Positions 35,985-45,264 of a stretch of DNA of 64,000 nt are shown here, one piece after another. Position 1 is the stretch's first letter. Each line of letters begins with the position of its first letter. The translations under genes and the position numbers were made by a program. Under the pieces are notes generated by a model. The model saw only the letters and a list, made by a program, of their open reading frames with translations. It searched no databases and was not told the origin of the DNA. Source of the DNA: JAEUKA01 sp035328405. Its GTDB lineage: Bacteria; Myxococcota_A; Polyangia; Palsa-1104; JAEUJZ01. The stretch spans positions 62,001-126,000 of the forward strand of contig DAOLIT010000001.1 of the NCBI GenBank assembly GCA_035328405.1, written 5' to 3'.

Positions 35985-37277
35985 ATGGAATCCGTTGCCG
36001 ACAAACTTGACCCTGGGTCGCCTACTCAACCTCAGCCGTTCGGCAAGTATTTGCTTTTGGGTTTGATTGCTCGCGGGGGAATGGCCGAGGTGTACCGCGC
36101 ACGGAGTCGCCAAACGGACGGTCGCTTGTATGCGATCAAGTGCATGCGATCACAGCTTGCAAAGGAAGCGCGCTTCGTCGAGATGTTCGTGCGTGAAGGC
36201 AAGTTGGCCGTCCTTTTGGACCACACCAACATCGTTCGGACATTCGAGATTGGCCGCATCGAAGGCCGATACTTCATCACCATGGAGTACATCGGCGGCA
36301 AAGACTTGACCCAAATTCTCCGTCGGTGCCAGGAAACGGGTTCGCGCATTTCGTTGCCCGCCGCCTGTTACATCGCCGCCAAGATGTGTGAGGGGTTGCA
36401 CCACGCGCACACACTTTTGGATACAGATGGAAAACCCCTCGCGATTGTGAACCGGGATGTATCGCCGTCGAACGTCCGCATTGGTTGGGACGGCAGTGTC
36501 AAGCTGCTGGATTTTGGCATTGCGCAGGCGATGGTCAAATTCACGTCTGAGATCGGCGTCCTCAAAGGCAAGTTCAGTTACATGTCCCCCGAGCAAATCC
36601 GAGGCATGCCTGTGGATGCTCGCACCGATGTGTTCTCGACGGGAATCATCCTTCACGAGATGTTGACGACGGAAAAACTGTTTCGGGGAGACACCGAATT
36701 TCAGTTGATGGAACGGGTGCGCAACGTCGAAGCCCTGCCTCCATCGAAATTCAATCGTCGCGTTCCAGAGGCGCTCGACAAGATCGTCATGAAAGCACTC
36801 GCTCGCGATGTGGTCGAACGGTACGCGACGGCGCACGACCTTGCGCAGGACCTGTTCGCTTTTTTGGCACCGTACCGTTTTTCAGAAAAAGAAATCGTCG
36901 AGCAGCTCAAAAGCCTTTTTCGTGCCGAACACGATCAAGAAATGCAAGTCGTCGCCTCGTGTCAGCAGGCCGAGCTTCCGACGGCTGGCGATCGCGATGC
37001 CTCGCTGGTGATGACCGCTGCTGCGATCGACAACGTGGTGGGCGGAAAAGGGGGCGTGCAGCTTCGAGCGCAACGTCCGTCCGATGAAAAATTGGTCAAG
37101 TGGGTTTCCGATTCGGAACCCGGTGCAAAGCCAAGTGCCTCCGACGAGGCACCGTCTGCTGTTTCGCAAGAAGCTCCGACGCAGAGCAATCCTACGCCGA
37201 CGGGCCCGACCACCTCGCCAGGTGGGCAAAAGGGTTTGTGGGCTCGATTGCGAAACCGTTTCGGAAAAGGGGAATAG
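35985..37277 (+). CDS. Soluble Ser/Thr protein kinase (Pkn type)
   Basis: A 430-residue kinase without a membrane segment. Residues 20-285 hold the Hanks domain: Gly-rich loop IARGGMAEVY, Lys52, Glu71, catalytic loop NRDVSPSN (156-163, Asp158), DFG (176-178) and SYMSPEQ. The His of HRD is replaced by Asn, as in some myxobacterial kinases, and the Gly loop lacks its first Gly; both are compatible with activity. The last 120 residues are low-complexity and basic at the end. The ATG at 35985 is chosen because the conserved domain begins 20 residues later and the longer open frame is only antisense to the GHKL gene. Divergent from the STAS/GHKL operon. Confidence 0.92.
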   Translation: MESVADKLDPGSPTQPQPFGKYLLLGLIARGGMAEVYRARSRQTDGRLYAIKCMRSQLAKEARFVEMFVREGKLAVLLDHTNIVRTFEIGRIEGRYFITMEYIGGKDLTQILRRCQETGSRISLPAACYIAAKMCEGLHHAHTLLDTDGKPLAIVNRDVSPSNVRIGWDGSVKLLDFGIAQAMVKFTSEIGVLKGKFSYMSPEQIRGMPVDARTDVFSTGIILHEMLTTEKLFRGDTEFQLMERVRNVEALPPSKFNRRVPEALDKIVMKALARDVVERYATAHDLAQDLFAFLAPYRFSEKEIVEQLKSLFRAEHDQEMQVVASCQQAELPTAGDRDASLVMTAAAIDNVVGGKGGVQLRAQRPSDEKLVKWVSDSEPGAKPSASDEAPSAVSQEAPTQSNPTPTGPTTSPGGQKGLWARLRNRFGKGE

Positions 37278-37281
37278 GCAC

Positions 37282-37298
37282 CCAGCGTTTTCCGCTGG
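37282..37298. terminator. Short hairpin between convergent genes, possible terminator
   Basis: CCAGCG and CGCTGG form a perfect six-base stem around a five-base loop, between the convergent kinase and peptidase genes. A loose T-rich tract (TTTGTTT) follows at a distance on the plus strand. This is a weak candidate for a bidirectional terminator. Confidence 0.35.
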
Positions 37299-37308
37299 CG
37301 GCGTTTGT

Positions 37309-38706
37309 TTAGAGGCGGGAGAGCTTGTCGAACAGGTGGATCTCGCTGCGGATGCCAGAGAATAGATCCGCGATGCAGACGCTCTCGTTTTCCGAATGTG
37401 CGTTGGTGTAGGGGTCCTCGACACCGATGAGAAGCGCGGGAATGCCACCGAGTTTTTCAGACAGCGGACCCACAAAACCGATCGAGCCGCCGCAGCCAAT
37501 CTGCGTCGGTTTTTGACCGTACCCAGCCTCGAGGGCCGACAGCGCAGCCAAAAACGCCGGATGTTCGGTGGACGTGGACCATGGACCTTTGGCCCCAAGC
37601 GATGTGACGGCCACTTTCACGCCAAACGGCGCGACCTTGCGAATGTGCGCGATGAGCGCCGCCTCGGTTTCCTGTGCATCCATGTCAGGCACCAGCCGAA
37701 TGCCGACACGCGCCCACGCTGACCCGTTGATGATGTTGCGGGCCTCGCGTCGGCTGGAAATTTCGACGGCATTCACCGAAACCGACGGCTGCCGCCAAAT
37801 CATGGCCCACGGATTGTCGCACGCTGAGACCAGCGGAACGCCCTCGAGCACGCCAGCCTGGCTGCAAAACGACTCGCTTGTGAAGGGCAGGCACGCGAGG
37901 CTCTCTTGTTCTGCGGTGGTCAAAGGCCGCACCTTGTCATACAGGCCCGGAATCGCGATACGCCCCGAATCATCGGTCAGCGACGCCAGAATTTTCGCCA
38001 TCGCGAGCCCAGCATCCGGCAGCGGCCCGCCAAGCGAACCGGAATGCACCGATTGCCGCAGGGAAGACACCTCGATTTCGACGACGCAAAGACCGCGCAG
38101 GCTGGTCGTGATGGACGGAAGACCCACATCGAAATTGCCCGTATCGGTCAGCACCATCACATCTGACTTGAGCCGGGACAGATGCCGGTCGATAAATTCG
38201 GACAAGTGCGTCGAACCGGCTTCCTCCTCACCCTCGATCAGAACCTTCAGGTTGACCGGCAAGGACTGGCCCGCCGACAGGTACGACGACAGCGCCGAGC
38301 TGTGCAAAATGATCCCCGCTTTGTCGTCGGCAGTCCCGCGACCGTACAGGCGACCGTCTCGCTCGACCGGTTCAAACGGCGGTGTGTTCCATGCGGAAAC
38401 CTCGCCCGCCGGTTGCACGTCATGGTGAGCGTACAAAAGCAACGTCGGTTTGCCGGGCGCGTGTAGGTAGTCCGCATACACATAGGGATGAACGCCGGGC
38501 AATTGCAAAATCTCGACGTGTTCAAAACCGCGCGAAAACAACAGTTCGGCGGTTTTTTGTGCGCTCCGTTCGACCTCTTCTTTGGCAAAGCCGTCAAAGC
38601 TGACCGACGGAATCCGCACAAGCGAACACAAGTCATCCAAAGACTGCTTGCGGTTCTGCTCAAAAAACGACAGGGCTTGCTCGCAAGCCGGGCTGGGAGA
38701 AGACAT
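37309..38706 (-). CDS. M20-family dipeptidase/metallopeptidase
   Basis: A 465-residue cytoplasmic zinc peptidase of the ArgE/DapE/CNDP class. Metal-site motifs are AHHDVQP, GRGTADDKAGI and IEGEEEAGSTHL, with LTDTGNFDVGLPSITTSLRG and the C-terminal AHSENESVCIADL. The dimerisation (lid) domain sits between about 210 and 330. Family members cleave dipeptides or N-acylated amino acids. AAGGAG before the ATG at 38706 decides the start over the longer frame. The gene stands apart from the neighbouring kinase and lipoprotein genes. Confidence 0.92.
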   Translation of the reverse strand: MSSPSPACEQALSFFEQNRKQSLDDLCSLVRIPSVSFDGFAKEEVERSAQKTAELLFSRGFEHVEILQLPGVHPYVYADYLHAPGKPTLLLYAHHDVQPAGEVSAWNTPPFEPVERDGRLYGRGTADDKAGIILHSSALSSYLSAGQSLPVNLKVLIEGEEEAGSTHLSEFIDRHLSRLKSDVMVLTDTGNFDVGLPSITTSLRGLCVVEIEVSSLRQSVHSGSLGGPLPDAGLAMAKILASLTDDSGRIAIPGLYDKVRPLTTAEQESLACLPFTSESFCSQAGVLEGVPLVSACDNPWAMIWRQPSVSVNAVEISSRREARNIINGSAWARVGIRLVPDMDAQETEAALIAHIRKVAPFGVKVAVTSLGAKGPWSTSTEHPAFLAALSALEAGYGQKPTQIGCGGSIGFVGPLSEKLGGIPALLIGVEDPYTNAHSENESVCIADLFSGIRSEIHLFDKLSRL

Positions 38707-38740
38707 GGGGCTCCTTGTTTTTGCTTTCTGGCTCTTGGGA

Positions 38741-39820
38741 CTACTTGGAAACCTTGGTGACAAAGCCTGCGGCGACGTCCTTTTGAAACTGGACGCCAGC
38801 GAGGGTGTCGATGGCGCGTTTTTCGCGGCCAATGGTCGAAAGGAAATACGCGGTCATGTATTTCACGGACAGGGCGTTCGTGCGCTCTTTGGGGGCCGTT
38901 CCGCCTTTGCAAAACCCACATGTTCCGCAGGCTCCGGGGTCGTCCACAAAATCCATGTGCGCCGCACCGACGACGGTGATGGCCAATGCCGGGGACGGAC
39001 CCACGCGATACAGCACTTCATAGTTTGAGTCGCCGGGAGCACACGGCGGCGTGCCCGTTTTGCTCACGACTTCGCCCAGATACCCAATCGGAACCCCCGG
39101 CGGGAGTTTGATGGACGACATGCCTTTTTCGGCACGCGGATCGCGCTGGTCCACAGGATCTAAACCCCACAGTGCTTTGACACGGGCATCGGTCTGCGCG
39201 ACGAGAAAACTGATTTTTCCGCCCAGCGAATGGCCCGCAAGTCCCACGCGATCTTTGTCGAGCCTGCCGGCAATCCTTCCGGCATCCGAGCCCGTCGGAG
39301 ACAACAAAAACGTAATCAGCGCAACGGTGTCATCGCGATATCGGGCGTGGTTCCACTCATTCGGAGATTTTTGCAAAAACGCAACCACGCCCCAACTGGC
39401 CATGCGCTCGGCGTGGCGTTTGTATTGCTTTCGATCCGTCGAAAAACCAGGTGACACAATCACCCACGGCATCGCACCCAGTGCTTTGGTGATCTCTTTT
39501 CCGTCGGTACTCGGACCACACGCGGTCAGTTCGATGCGGGCACCGTTCGCCGTCACCGTCGAATCGAAACACACCGTCGAATGCGGCCCATTTTTGGACA
39601 GATCGAGCGGTTGTTCGGCAACCATGTCCGCGTTTCCATGGGCCAAATCCTCGCGCGGATCGACGGACATATCGCCCGGCTCAACTGAAAGATCCTTGCG
39701 GCGTTCGTTGTCCTGCGGATCGCCGCACACGTCGGGGTCGAGGCAATACTCAGGATTGGTAGATTGGCAACCAGCCAGCAGGAACACAGCCAAAAACGGC
39801 ACGGCCCAGCGGTTTCTCAT
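38741..39820 (-). CDS. Alpha/beta-hydrolase lipoprotein (PAF-acetylhydrolase/chlorophyllase-like)
   Basis: A 359-residue lipoprotein: signal MRNRWAVPFLAVFLLAGC, then an acidic DLSVEPGDMSVDPREDLA linker (about 40-80), then a hydrolase domain with VSPGFSTDRKQYKRHAERMASWG, the nucleophile elbow GHSLGG, LWGLDPVDQRDP (acid) and GAAHMDFVDDP (His). The fold and motif spacing match chlorophyllase-like and dienelactone-hydrolase-like enzymes. A cluster CGTCGFCKGG near the end could form disulphides. Likely an outer-membrane or surface esterase; substrate unknown. Confidence 0.85.
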   Translation of the reverse strand: MRNRWAVPFLAVFLLAGCQSTNPEYCLDPDVCGDPQDNERRKDLSVEPGDMSVDPREDLAHGNADMVAEQPLDLSKNGPHSTVCFDSTVTANGARIELTACGPSTDGKEITKALGAMPWVIVSPGFSTDRKQYKRHAERMASWGVVAFLQKSPNEWNHARYRDDTVALITFLLSPTGSDAGRIAGRLDKDRVGLAGHSLGGKISFLVAQTDARVKALWGLDPVDQRDPRAEKGMSSIKLPPGVPIGYLGEVVSKTGTPPCAPGDSNYEVLYRVGPSPALAITVVGAAHMDFVDDPGACGTCGFCKGGTAPKERTNALSVKYMTAYFLSTIGREKRAIDTLAGVQFQKDVAAGFVTKVSK

Positions 39821-40012
39821 CGCGACACTCCTTCGTTCCTTTGGTTGTTTTGTGCAAAACAGGCGTCTCGCCCAAGGACAAACGCGGCGGCATCAAACCG
39901 CACCCTTTTGCGCTTCGTCAAGCCATGGCGGATCGGGAAAGCGGGGCAATCCCGCGATTTCGTTCCTCTTTGCGATGTTGTCCGGCACACGGCTCGTTTT
40001 AGGATGCCGCCC

Positions 40013-42289
40013 ATGACACATCGCCTGACACGTCGGATGTTGTTTTTTCTGGGGCTTTTTGCGCCGTGCAACATGGGGGAACCGCCCGCACACGCCGAAG
40101 GCATTCACACCACGTACCTTTGGCATTTGGAGCAGCCGATTTATTGGCCTGCGAAAAACGCCTCGGGTTTGCGGTACCAGAATGCGTGGGAATCGATCCA
40201 GGCCAAGCGCGCTGGTGCCAAACATCCAAAAGACAACCTCGAGGAGATTTTTGGCAAAGACGATCGGGTCGCGATTTACCAGTGGCGAGCCAAAGATTCG
40301 CTGTCATCAATGCTCCCGTTTCCCGAGGCTGGCGCGCAACTTACGTATGCCGGTGTGCTGGTTGAAAACATCTCGGCGCTCGGTGCCGCAAATCAGCTTG
40401 GGTATTCGCCCGCATGGAATCAGGCGCTGCGACAAACGCGGAGCCAAAAAACGTCAGGCGGCAAACAGCGGCTCGACTTTTTGCAGTTCAGTTTTCATCA
40501 CGGTCTTCTGCCTCTGCTCGATCCCGAGGTCGCAAAAGTGGAGCTTCTTTTGCATCAACGGATTTTCCCGGACGCTTTTTCGGACAACAACCTGTCGAAA
40601 GGTCTTTTCCCGCCGGAAATGGCGTTTTCGGAACACCTGATTCCAGTGTTGAAAGCCGCAAACATCGATTGGGTCGTGGTGTCGAACGCGCACTTGTCTC
40701 GGGCTTGCGCGGACTATCCGTATGTCGCGGGCAGCGGCGGAGACAACTTGCCTCCGCCGAACTTTGCGGACGTGCAAAACCCGGCGCAAAAAAACTACAA
40801 CCGGATTTCGATCGACCGAGGCGTCTCACCCGCAAACGCCGTCCCCTTTTCGTATGTGCCGCATTACGCGCGGTACGTGAATCCAGAAACCGGTGAAGCC
40901 AACCGCGTCGTGGTCGTCCCAGCGGCAATGGGAGAGTCTTGGAAAGATGGTTACGCCTGTTTTTCTCCCGACCAACTCGATCCATTGGGACCGTTTGCGG
41001 ACCCGAAAAAACCGCCGCTCGTGGTGATGGCGCATGATGGGGACAATGCGTTTGGGGGTGGGTACTCGTACTACATGGAATGCGTCCCGAATTTCGTGAA
41101 AGCCGCCGTGACAAAGGGCTACGTTCCGACGACGGTTGCGCAGTATTTGAGCGATCATCCGGTCGATGACAAAGACGTTGTACATGTCGAATCAGGGGCG
41201 TGGCTGAATGCGGATGGGGATTTTGGTTCGACGCAGTTTTTGAATTGGAATTGGCCGCTCGTGAACAAATCGGGGCAAGTGGACATCCCGGCGGGTTTTG
41301 CGGCAGATGAACGCGGCTGGGCCGTGATTGTCGCAGCAACGAATTATGTGCGGACAGCGACGGCAGTGGCGGGCATGCCGGATTTGTCTCTGGTGCTGTA
41401 TCCAGAGCGCGGCGGAACGGATGTTTCGCGTGCGTGGCACTTTCTGCTCGGGGCGCTCGACAGCGGTTTTATGTATTATGGCGAGATCCTGGACATGATG
41501 TTAAAGCCCGTCGTCGCGTGCAATGAAGCGGTCGAGCAAGCAAAAAAAGTTTTGCAAAAGCCGGACGCGAAAGACACGGTGGGACCGACGATTTTTTTGC
41601 CGCAGCGGTATCCCGACAATCCGGGTGGATTGAATTTCGGCCCTCTGTACCGATACCAAAAAGTGCAAGCGCCCCCGGACTTTTGGGTATGGACGTTTGC
41701 ACATGATGTGTCAGGGATTCGGGAAGCGCGGCTTCTGATTCGCGTCGATGCAGACGGCACAAATCCGCTTTCGGACGATGCGAACGAAACGTTTTCGGGG
41801 GGAATAGGGGTCTCGGCGTGGCGAACCGTGGCGCTGCAAAAAAGGGTGTTTCCCAAAGACCATCCGTTCGGTGATCCGAATTTCGATACGTCAATCTTGC
41901 CGACGGTGATTGCCGACGAATACTTTGTGCAGGTCACGGGATATCAAAACGTCCTGCTGGATTACTTTGTCGAAGCGACCGATGAAAAGGGAAACGTGAG
42001 CCGTTCTCCGATTCAACACGTCGTTGTGGGTGATCCGAAAGGCACCCCCGTTGTGCCAAATGACACGACTTTTCCAGATGGAGGCACAGACACCGCCGAT
42101 CTGGGCGTGGGCGACGCAAGCCAGCAGCCCCCAAACCCACCAGGAGAGGAGTCTCCCGGTTGTCATTGCAACACTGTGCAAACCCACGCGTCTTTTCCGA
42201 AAGGAATCGCGTTTGGGGGGTTGTGTTTTGGGGGTTTGTGGGCTGTTTGGGGGTCGCGCCGGATCAGAAGAAGAAAGCACGGAATGTGA
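40013..42289 (+). CDS. GH57-like surface glycoside hydrolase with MYXO-CTERM-like tail
   Basis: A 758-residue exported protein with a signal peptide (about 1-28, ending HAEG). The N-terminal 500 residues resemble glycoside hydrolase family 57: TTYLWHLEQPIYWP in place of the first GH57 motif, GLLPLLDPEV, LFPPEMAFSEHLIPVLKAANIDWVVVSN in the position of the WLPE motif, and VVMAHDGDNAFGGGY. A Ca-binding-like or Fn3-like region follows. The end GCHCN, hydrophobic helix and RRIRRRK is the layout of MYXO-CTERM sorting tails, which anchor proteins at the surface. AGGA lies upstream of the ATG at 40013. Confidence 0.78.
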   Translation: MTHRLTRRMLFFLGLFAPCNMGEPPAHAEGIHTTYLWHLEQPIYWPAKNASGLRYQNAWESIQAKRAGAKHPKDNLEEIFGKDDRVAIYQWRAKDSLSSMLPFPEAGAQLTYAGVLVENISALGAANQLGYSPAWNQALRQTRSQKTSGGKQRLDFLQFSFHHGLLPLLDPEVAKVELLLHQRIFPDAFSDNNLSKGLFPPEMAFSEHLIPVLKAANIDWVVVSNAHLSRACADYPYVAGSGGDNLPPPNFADVQNPAQKNYNRISIDRGVSPANAVPFSYVPHYARYVNPETGEANRVVVVPAAMGESWKDGYACFSPDQLDPLGPFADPKKPPLVVMAHDGDNAFGGGYSYYMECVPNFVKAAVTKGYVPTTVAQYLSDHPVDDKDVVHVESGAWLNADGDFGSTQFLNWNWPLVNKSGQVDIPAGFAADERGWAVIVAATNYVRTATAVAGMPDLSLVLYPERGGTDVSRAWHFLLGALDSGFMYYGEILDMMLKPVVACNEAVEQAKKVLQKPDAKDTVGPTIFLPQRYPDNPGGLNFGPLYRYQKVQAPPDFWVWTFAHDVSGIREARLLIRVDADGTNPLSDDANETFSGGIGVSAWRTVALQKRVFPKDHPFGDPNFDTSILPTVIADEYFVQVTGYQNVLLDYFVEATDEKGNVSRSPIQHVVVGDPKGTPVVPNDTTFPDGGTDTADLGVGDASQQPPNPPGEESPGCHCNTVQTHASFPKGIAFGGLCFGGLWAVWGSRRIRRRKHGM

Positions 42290-42332
42290 AAACCGGTCGG
42301 CAGTTTTGGGATGGCCTGTGACGCTTTCTTGC

Positions 42333-43277
42333 ATGTTTCCAAAACCCGAACAGGTAGCGCGAGCACTTTCGCTGTTCGTTTTTTGCGTGCTCTTGTTTCA
42401 GGGAACGGCGTGGGCGCTGCGAACAGGGATTTCTCACTTGCGGTTTGGGAGTGGATGGACAGGGCCCCTGTTTGAAACATGGCAGTCATGGGGAGTGATT
42501 GTGGGATCGCAGGTTGTGGGTTTTGGGGTCCCCTCGATTGTGTGTCTGTTCGTGCTCCGAAACACATCGACAGACACCTCCTCCTTGGGCTCTGCGGAGC
42601 CTGTTACAGAGCGGCTGGGAACGATTGCGCGACACATGGCAGCAGGTTCGTTGCTGGGCGGCGTGCTGTTCTATGTGTTGTCTTTTTGGTTGGCCCCAAT
42701 TTGGGAACCGTTTGTGCGGCTGTCGGAACAAGAGCGCGCGTTTCTTTCGGAATTGCTGGCACCCAAAACCGGTCTGCGGCCTGTGTGGGCGGATTTGTTT
42801 GCGTTCGCGCTGGTTCCAGCGGTTTGCGAGGAACTCCTGTTCCGGGGTGCTCTGTTGCGTCTTTTGTGGGCAAAAGAGAAGGATTCCGTTTGCACAGACG
42901 GATCTCCGCAAGACAGGTGTGCGCAAAAGGCGCGGGTGTATGTCGCTGTGCTTCTGTGTGCGGGGCTTTTCGCGCTCGTGCATGGATCGGCGGGTCGGTT
43001 TCTGCCGACGTTGTGTTTGGGGGTCGCGTTTGGCGTTGCAGCGTCGGCATCGGGTTCGGTGCTTTTGGCCATCGCAATGCATGGTCAAAACAACCTGCTG
43101 GTGGTGCTGTTGGCTCGACGCGGCGTGTGGTCTGTTTCCGAAGTGAGACCTGCGATCAAATGGGCGTTTTTGCCTTGTGCCGCGCTGGCTGCGTGGTTCG
43201 CGATGAGGTTGGTCTTGCCGACGCTCCGCTTTCGTTTCTTGATGTCGAAGGAAGGGAAAAAAGAAAACGGCTCGTGA
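42333..43277 (+). CDS. CPBP-family intramembrane protease (Abi/Rce1-like)
   Basis: A 314-residue integral membrane protein with about seven to eight helices. The active-site motifs are CEELLFRGALLRL (the EExxxR motif), FALVHG (second His) and AMHGQNN (third motif). Members cleave after prenylated or other hydrophobic peptides, and in bacteria are linked to bacteriocin immunity or peptide processing. The ATG at 42333 is preferred over the long open frame upstream, which overlaps the GH57-like gene. It may be transcribed together with the TPR cluster that follows 13 bases later. Confidence 0.85.
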   Translation: MFPKPEQVARALSLFVFCVLLFQGTAWALRTGISHLRFGSGWTGPLFETWQSWGVIVGSQVVGFGVPSIVCLFVLRNTSTDTSSLGSAEPVTERLGTIARHMAAGSLLGGVLFYVLSFWLAPIWEPFVRLSEQERAFLSELLAPKTGLRPVWADLFAFALVPAVCEELLFRGALLRLLWAKEKDSVCTDGSPQDRCAQKARVYVAVLLCAGLFALVHGSAGRFLPTLCLGVAFGVAASASGSVLLAIAMHGQNNLLVVLLARRGVWSVSEVRPAIKWAFLPCAALAAWFAMRLVLPTLRFRFLMSKEGKKENGS

Positions 43278-43290
43278 TAGGCTAAAAAGA

Positions 43291-44385
43291 GTGTCCAAGC
43301 CGAGCAACGCGCCGAGACCTGTTCCCCCTGCCGCCGAGCCCACGAGCCCCGGCGCAAGTCCTGACCCAAGCCCAAGCCACACGAAAGACCGCGCCACACA
43401 AAGCGACGACGCATCCGAGGCTGAACACGCGGATTTTCTGCGCGAACCGATGCCAAACGAGCTGCTTTCGGCGGTCGAGCATGCGATCGATAGGCCGGCG
43501 CGCGATGTGCCTTCGATGAAACTCGCTCGGACGCTGGAGGAAGCGGGTCCGAGGACGTTTGTCTATATCGACAGCCACGGAACGGTGCGGCCCCCGTCGC
43601 AGTATCGAATGATGCAGGCGGTGTCGTACACGATGCTCGGGACGATTCTGCTGGGGGGCACAGTTCTTTACACGTATTTGTGGGGCGCGTTGGGGCTTTT
43701 GTTTCCGCTCGTGTTTGGGTCACTGGTCGGGCGGAATTTGTTGGTCACACGGCGGATCAATCAGGCCGCTCTTTTGTCGTCGCACGACCGACTCGACGAA
43801 GCAGAGGCGATTCTGCGCAAACTCCTGCGGCAAAAAGTGCTGGGGCGACGGTTGCGGGCGCTGGTCCATCACAATTTGGGCGCGGTCGCCACACGACGGG
43901 GCGATCACACCGAGGCACTGTCGCAGCTTCGACAAGCCATTGGCCTGTATCAAGTGTCGTGGCGCAAAAGTCCGCATCTTCGTTCCTGTCAGTACGGGGA
44001 AGTCATCGCGCTGTGCAATGTGGGCCAAGTGTCGGAAGCGCGGGAACGGCTGGGGCAGATCAAAACCGAGGACATGGGCGACTATTTGCGGCTCAAGTTC
44101 TGGACGACCGAGATGTACGTGCGCTTTTGTTCGGGGGAAGCGCCTCCGTCGGGAAATGAACTGTGGGAGCGATCGGAACGGGCGCTGAAAATCACGGCTT
44201 CTTCGGCTCTTTTGGCGTTGTGTGCGTGGGCGTACACCAAAACTCAACCAGCGGATTGCGACATGGCGTGGCACCTTCTGCGCGAATCGCTGGACCGCCT
44301 GGACAACGAACCGCTGGCTCGCATCATGCCCCGTCTGTGGTCGTGGATGATGCAGAACCGCTCGGCGGCGGAAACGGCTGCCTGA
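43291..44385 (+). CDS. Membrane-anchored TPR-like protein
   Basis: A 364-residue protein read from GTG at 43291. A disordered Pro/Ser-rich N-terminus (1-50) precedes an acidic helical stretch, two adjacent membrane helices (about 108-150) and a C-terminal all-helical region with TPR-like units (LLSSHDRLDEAEAILRKLL, ALVHHNLGAVATRRGDHTEALSQLRQAIGLY). The neighbour at 44395 has the same plan, so the pair is a tandem duplication. The role is unknown; such TPR domains usually hold protein complexes together. Confidence 0.72.
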   Translation: MSKPSNAPRPVPPAAEPTSPGASPDPSPSHTKDRATQSDDASEAEHADFLREPMPNELLSAVEHAIDRPARDVPSMKLARTLEEAGPRTFVYIDSHGTVRPPSQYRMMQAVSYTMLGTILLGGTVLYTYLWGALGLLFPLVFGSLVGRNLLVTRRINQAALLSSHDRLDEAEAILRKLLRQKVLGRRLRALVHHNLGAVATRRGDHTEALSQLRQAIGLYQVSWRKSPHLRSCQYGEVIALCNVGQVSEARERLGQIKTEDMGDYLRLKFWTTEMYVRFCSGEAPPSGNELWERSERALKITASSALLALCAWAYTKTQPADCDMAWHLLRESLDRLDNEPLARIMPRLWSWMMQNRSAAETAA

Positions 44386-44394
44386 CAGGAAAGG

Positions 44395-45264
44395 ATGGCG
44401 TGGCGGATGCAGCTCGCGCGGCGATGGTCGGCACAGGATGAAGACGCCTCGGCAAAGGAACGGGCGCTCGTCGCCATTGATTCACGGGGTGCGGTGGTTT
44501 CTCCGCTGCGACGCCATGCGGGCCGAGCGGCCATTTACGGAGCCCTCACGATTCTGTCGGGGATCGGGGCCTGTTCGCTTCTGTCGGGCGATCCTCTCGT
44601 CTTGGCACTGAGTTTGGTGGGCACAGCAGCGTGGGGACACGGTCTTTTGGTCACGCATTGGCTGGAGCAAGCGTCAGCGTTCATTCATTCGGCGCGGCTT
44701 GACGAAGCAGAAAAAATCCTGTTGCGGTGTCTGCGTCCGCCGTGGGGTTCGGAAACCGTGTGCGGCCATGCTCATCTGCGTCTTGCGACGGTGGCGACCA
44801 ACCGTGGCTTGCACGAGGAGGCGCTTTCCCACGCGCGAAAAGCGGCGCAGTATTTTGAGAGCGAATATCCGCCGCAGCCTCAGTTTTTGCGCCTTGTCAA
44901 ACTTCAAGAAGTTCGGGCGCTTTTGTCGAGCGGAAAACTTGCCGAGGCGAGGCGTGTTTTTGCAGCTTTGGGCCCGGCACCCGACGGAGACTACCTGCGC
45001 GCACACCACTTCCAAACCGAGTTGTATTTGGCGCTGTGCGAAGGCCAGATTCCCTTTTTGGATGACGATTTGTGGGAACGCGCTCGGCTGGCGCTGCATA
45101 CGGACCACGCTCCGGCGCTTTTGGGACTGTGTGCTTGGGGTTTTTCGCGTTTGGGAGAAGAAGACACCGCCGCAGAATTTCAGGTGCTGTGCAAAAAACG
45201 GTGCCGCGAACCGATGGACAAGACGCTTCCGCTGTTGGCCCGTTATCTTTCGCAGCACACATGA
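44395..45264 (+). CDS. Membrane-anchored TPR-like protein, paralogue of the preceding
   Basis: A 289-residue protein with the same layout as 43291-44385: two hydrophobic segments (about 45-80) and a helical C-terminus with TPR-like units (SARLDEAEKILLRCL, GHAHLRLATVATNRGLHEEALSHARKAAQYFE). Matching landmarks include SHDRLDEAEAIL versus SARLDEAEKIL, the [F/W]TTEMYVRFC versus FQTELYLALC segment and the LWERSERALK versus LWERARLAL segment. It begins ten bases after the upstream stop and its own stop overlaps the next ATG. Confidence 0.72.
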   Translation: MAWRMQLARRWSAQDEDASAKERALVAIDSRGAVVSPLRRHAGRAAIYGALTILSGIGACSLLSGDPLVLALSLVGTAAWGHGLLVTHWLEQASAFIHSARLDEAEKILLRCLRPPWGSETVCGHAHLRLATVATNRGLHEEALSHARKAAQYFESEYPPQPQFLRLVKLQEVRALLSSGKLAEARRVFAALGPAPDGDYLRAHHFQTELYLALCEGQIPFLDDDLWERARLALHTDHAPALLGLCAWGFSRLGEEDTAAEFQVLCKKRCREPMDKTLPLLARYLSQHT

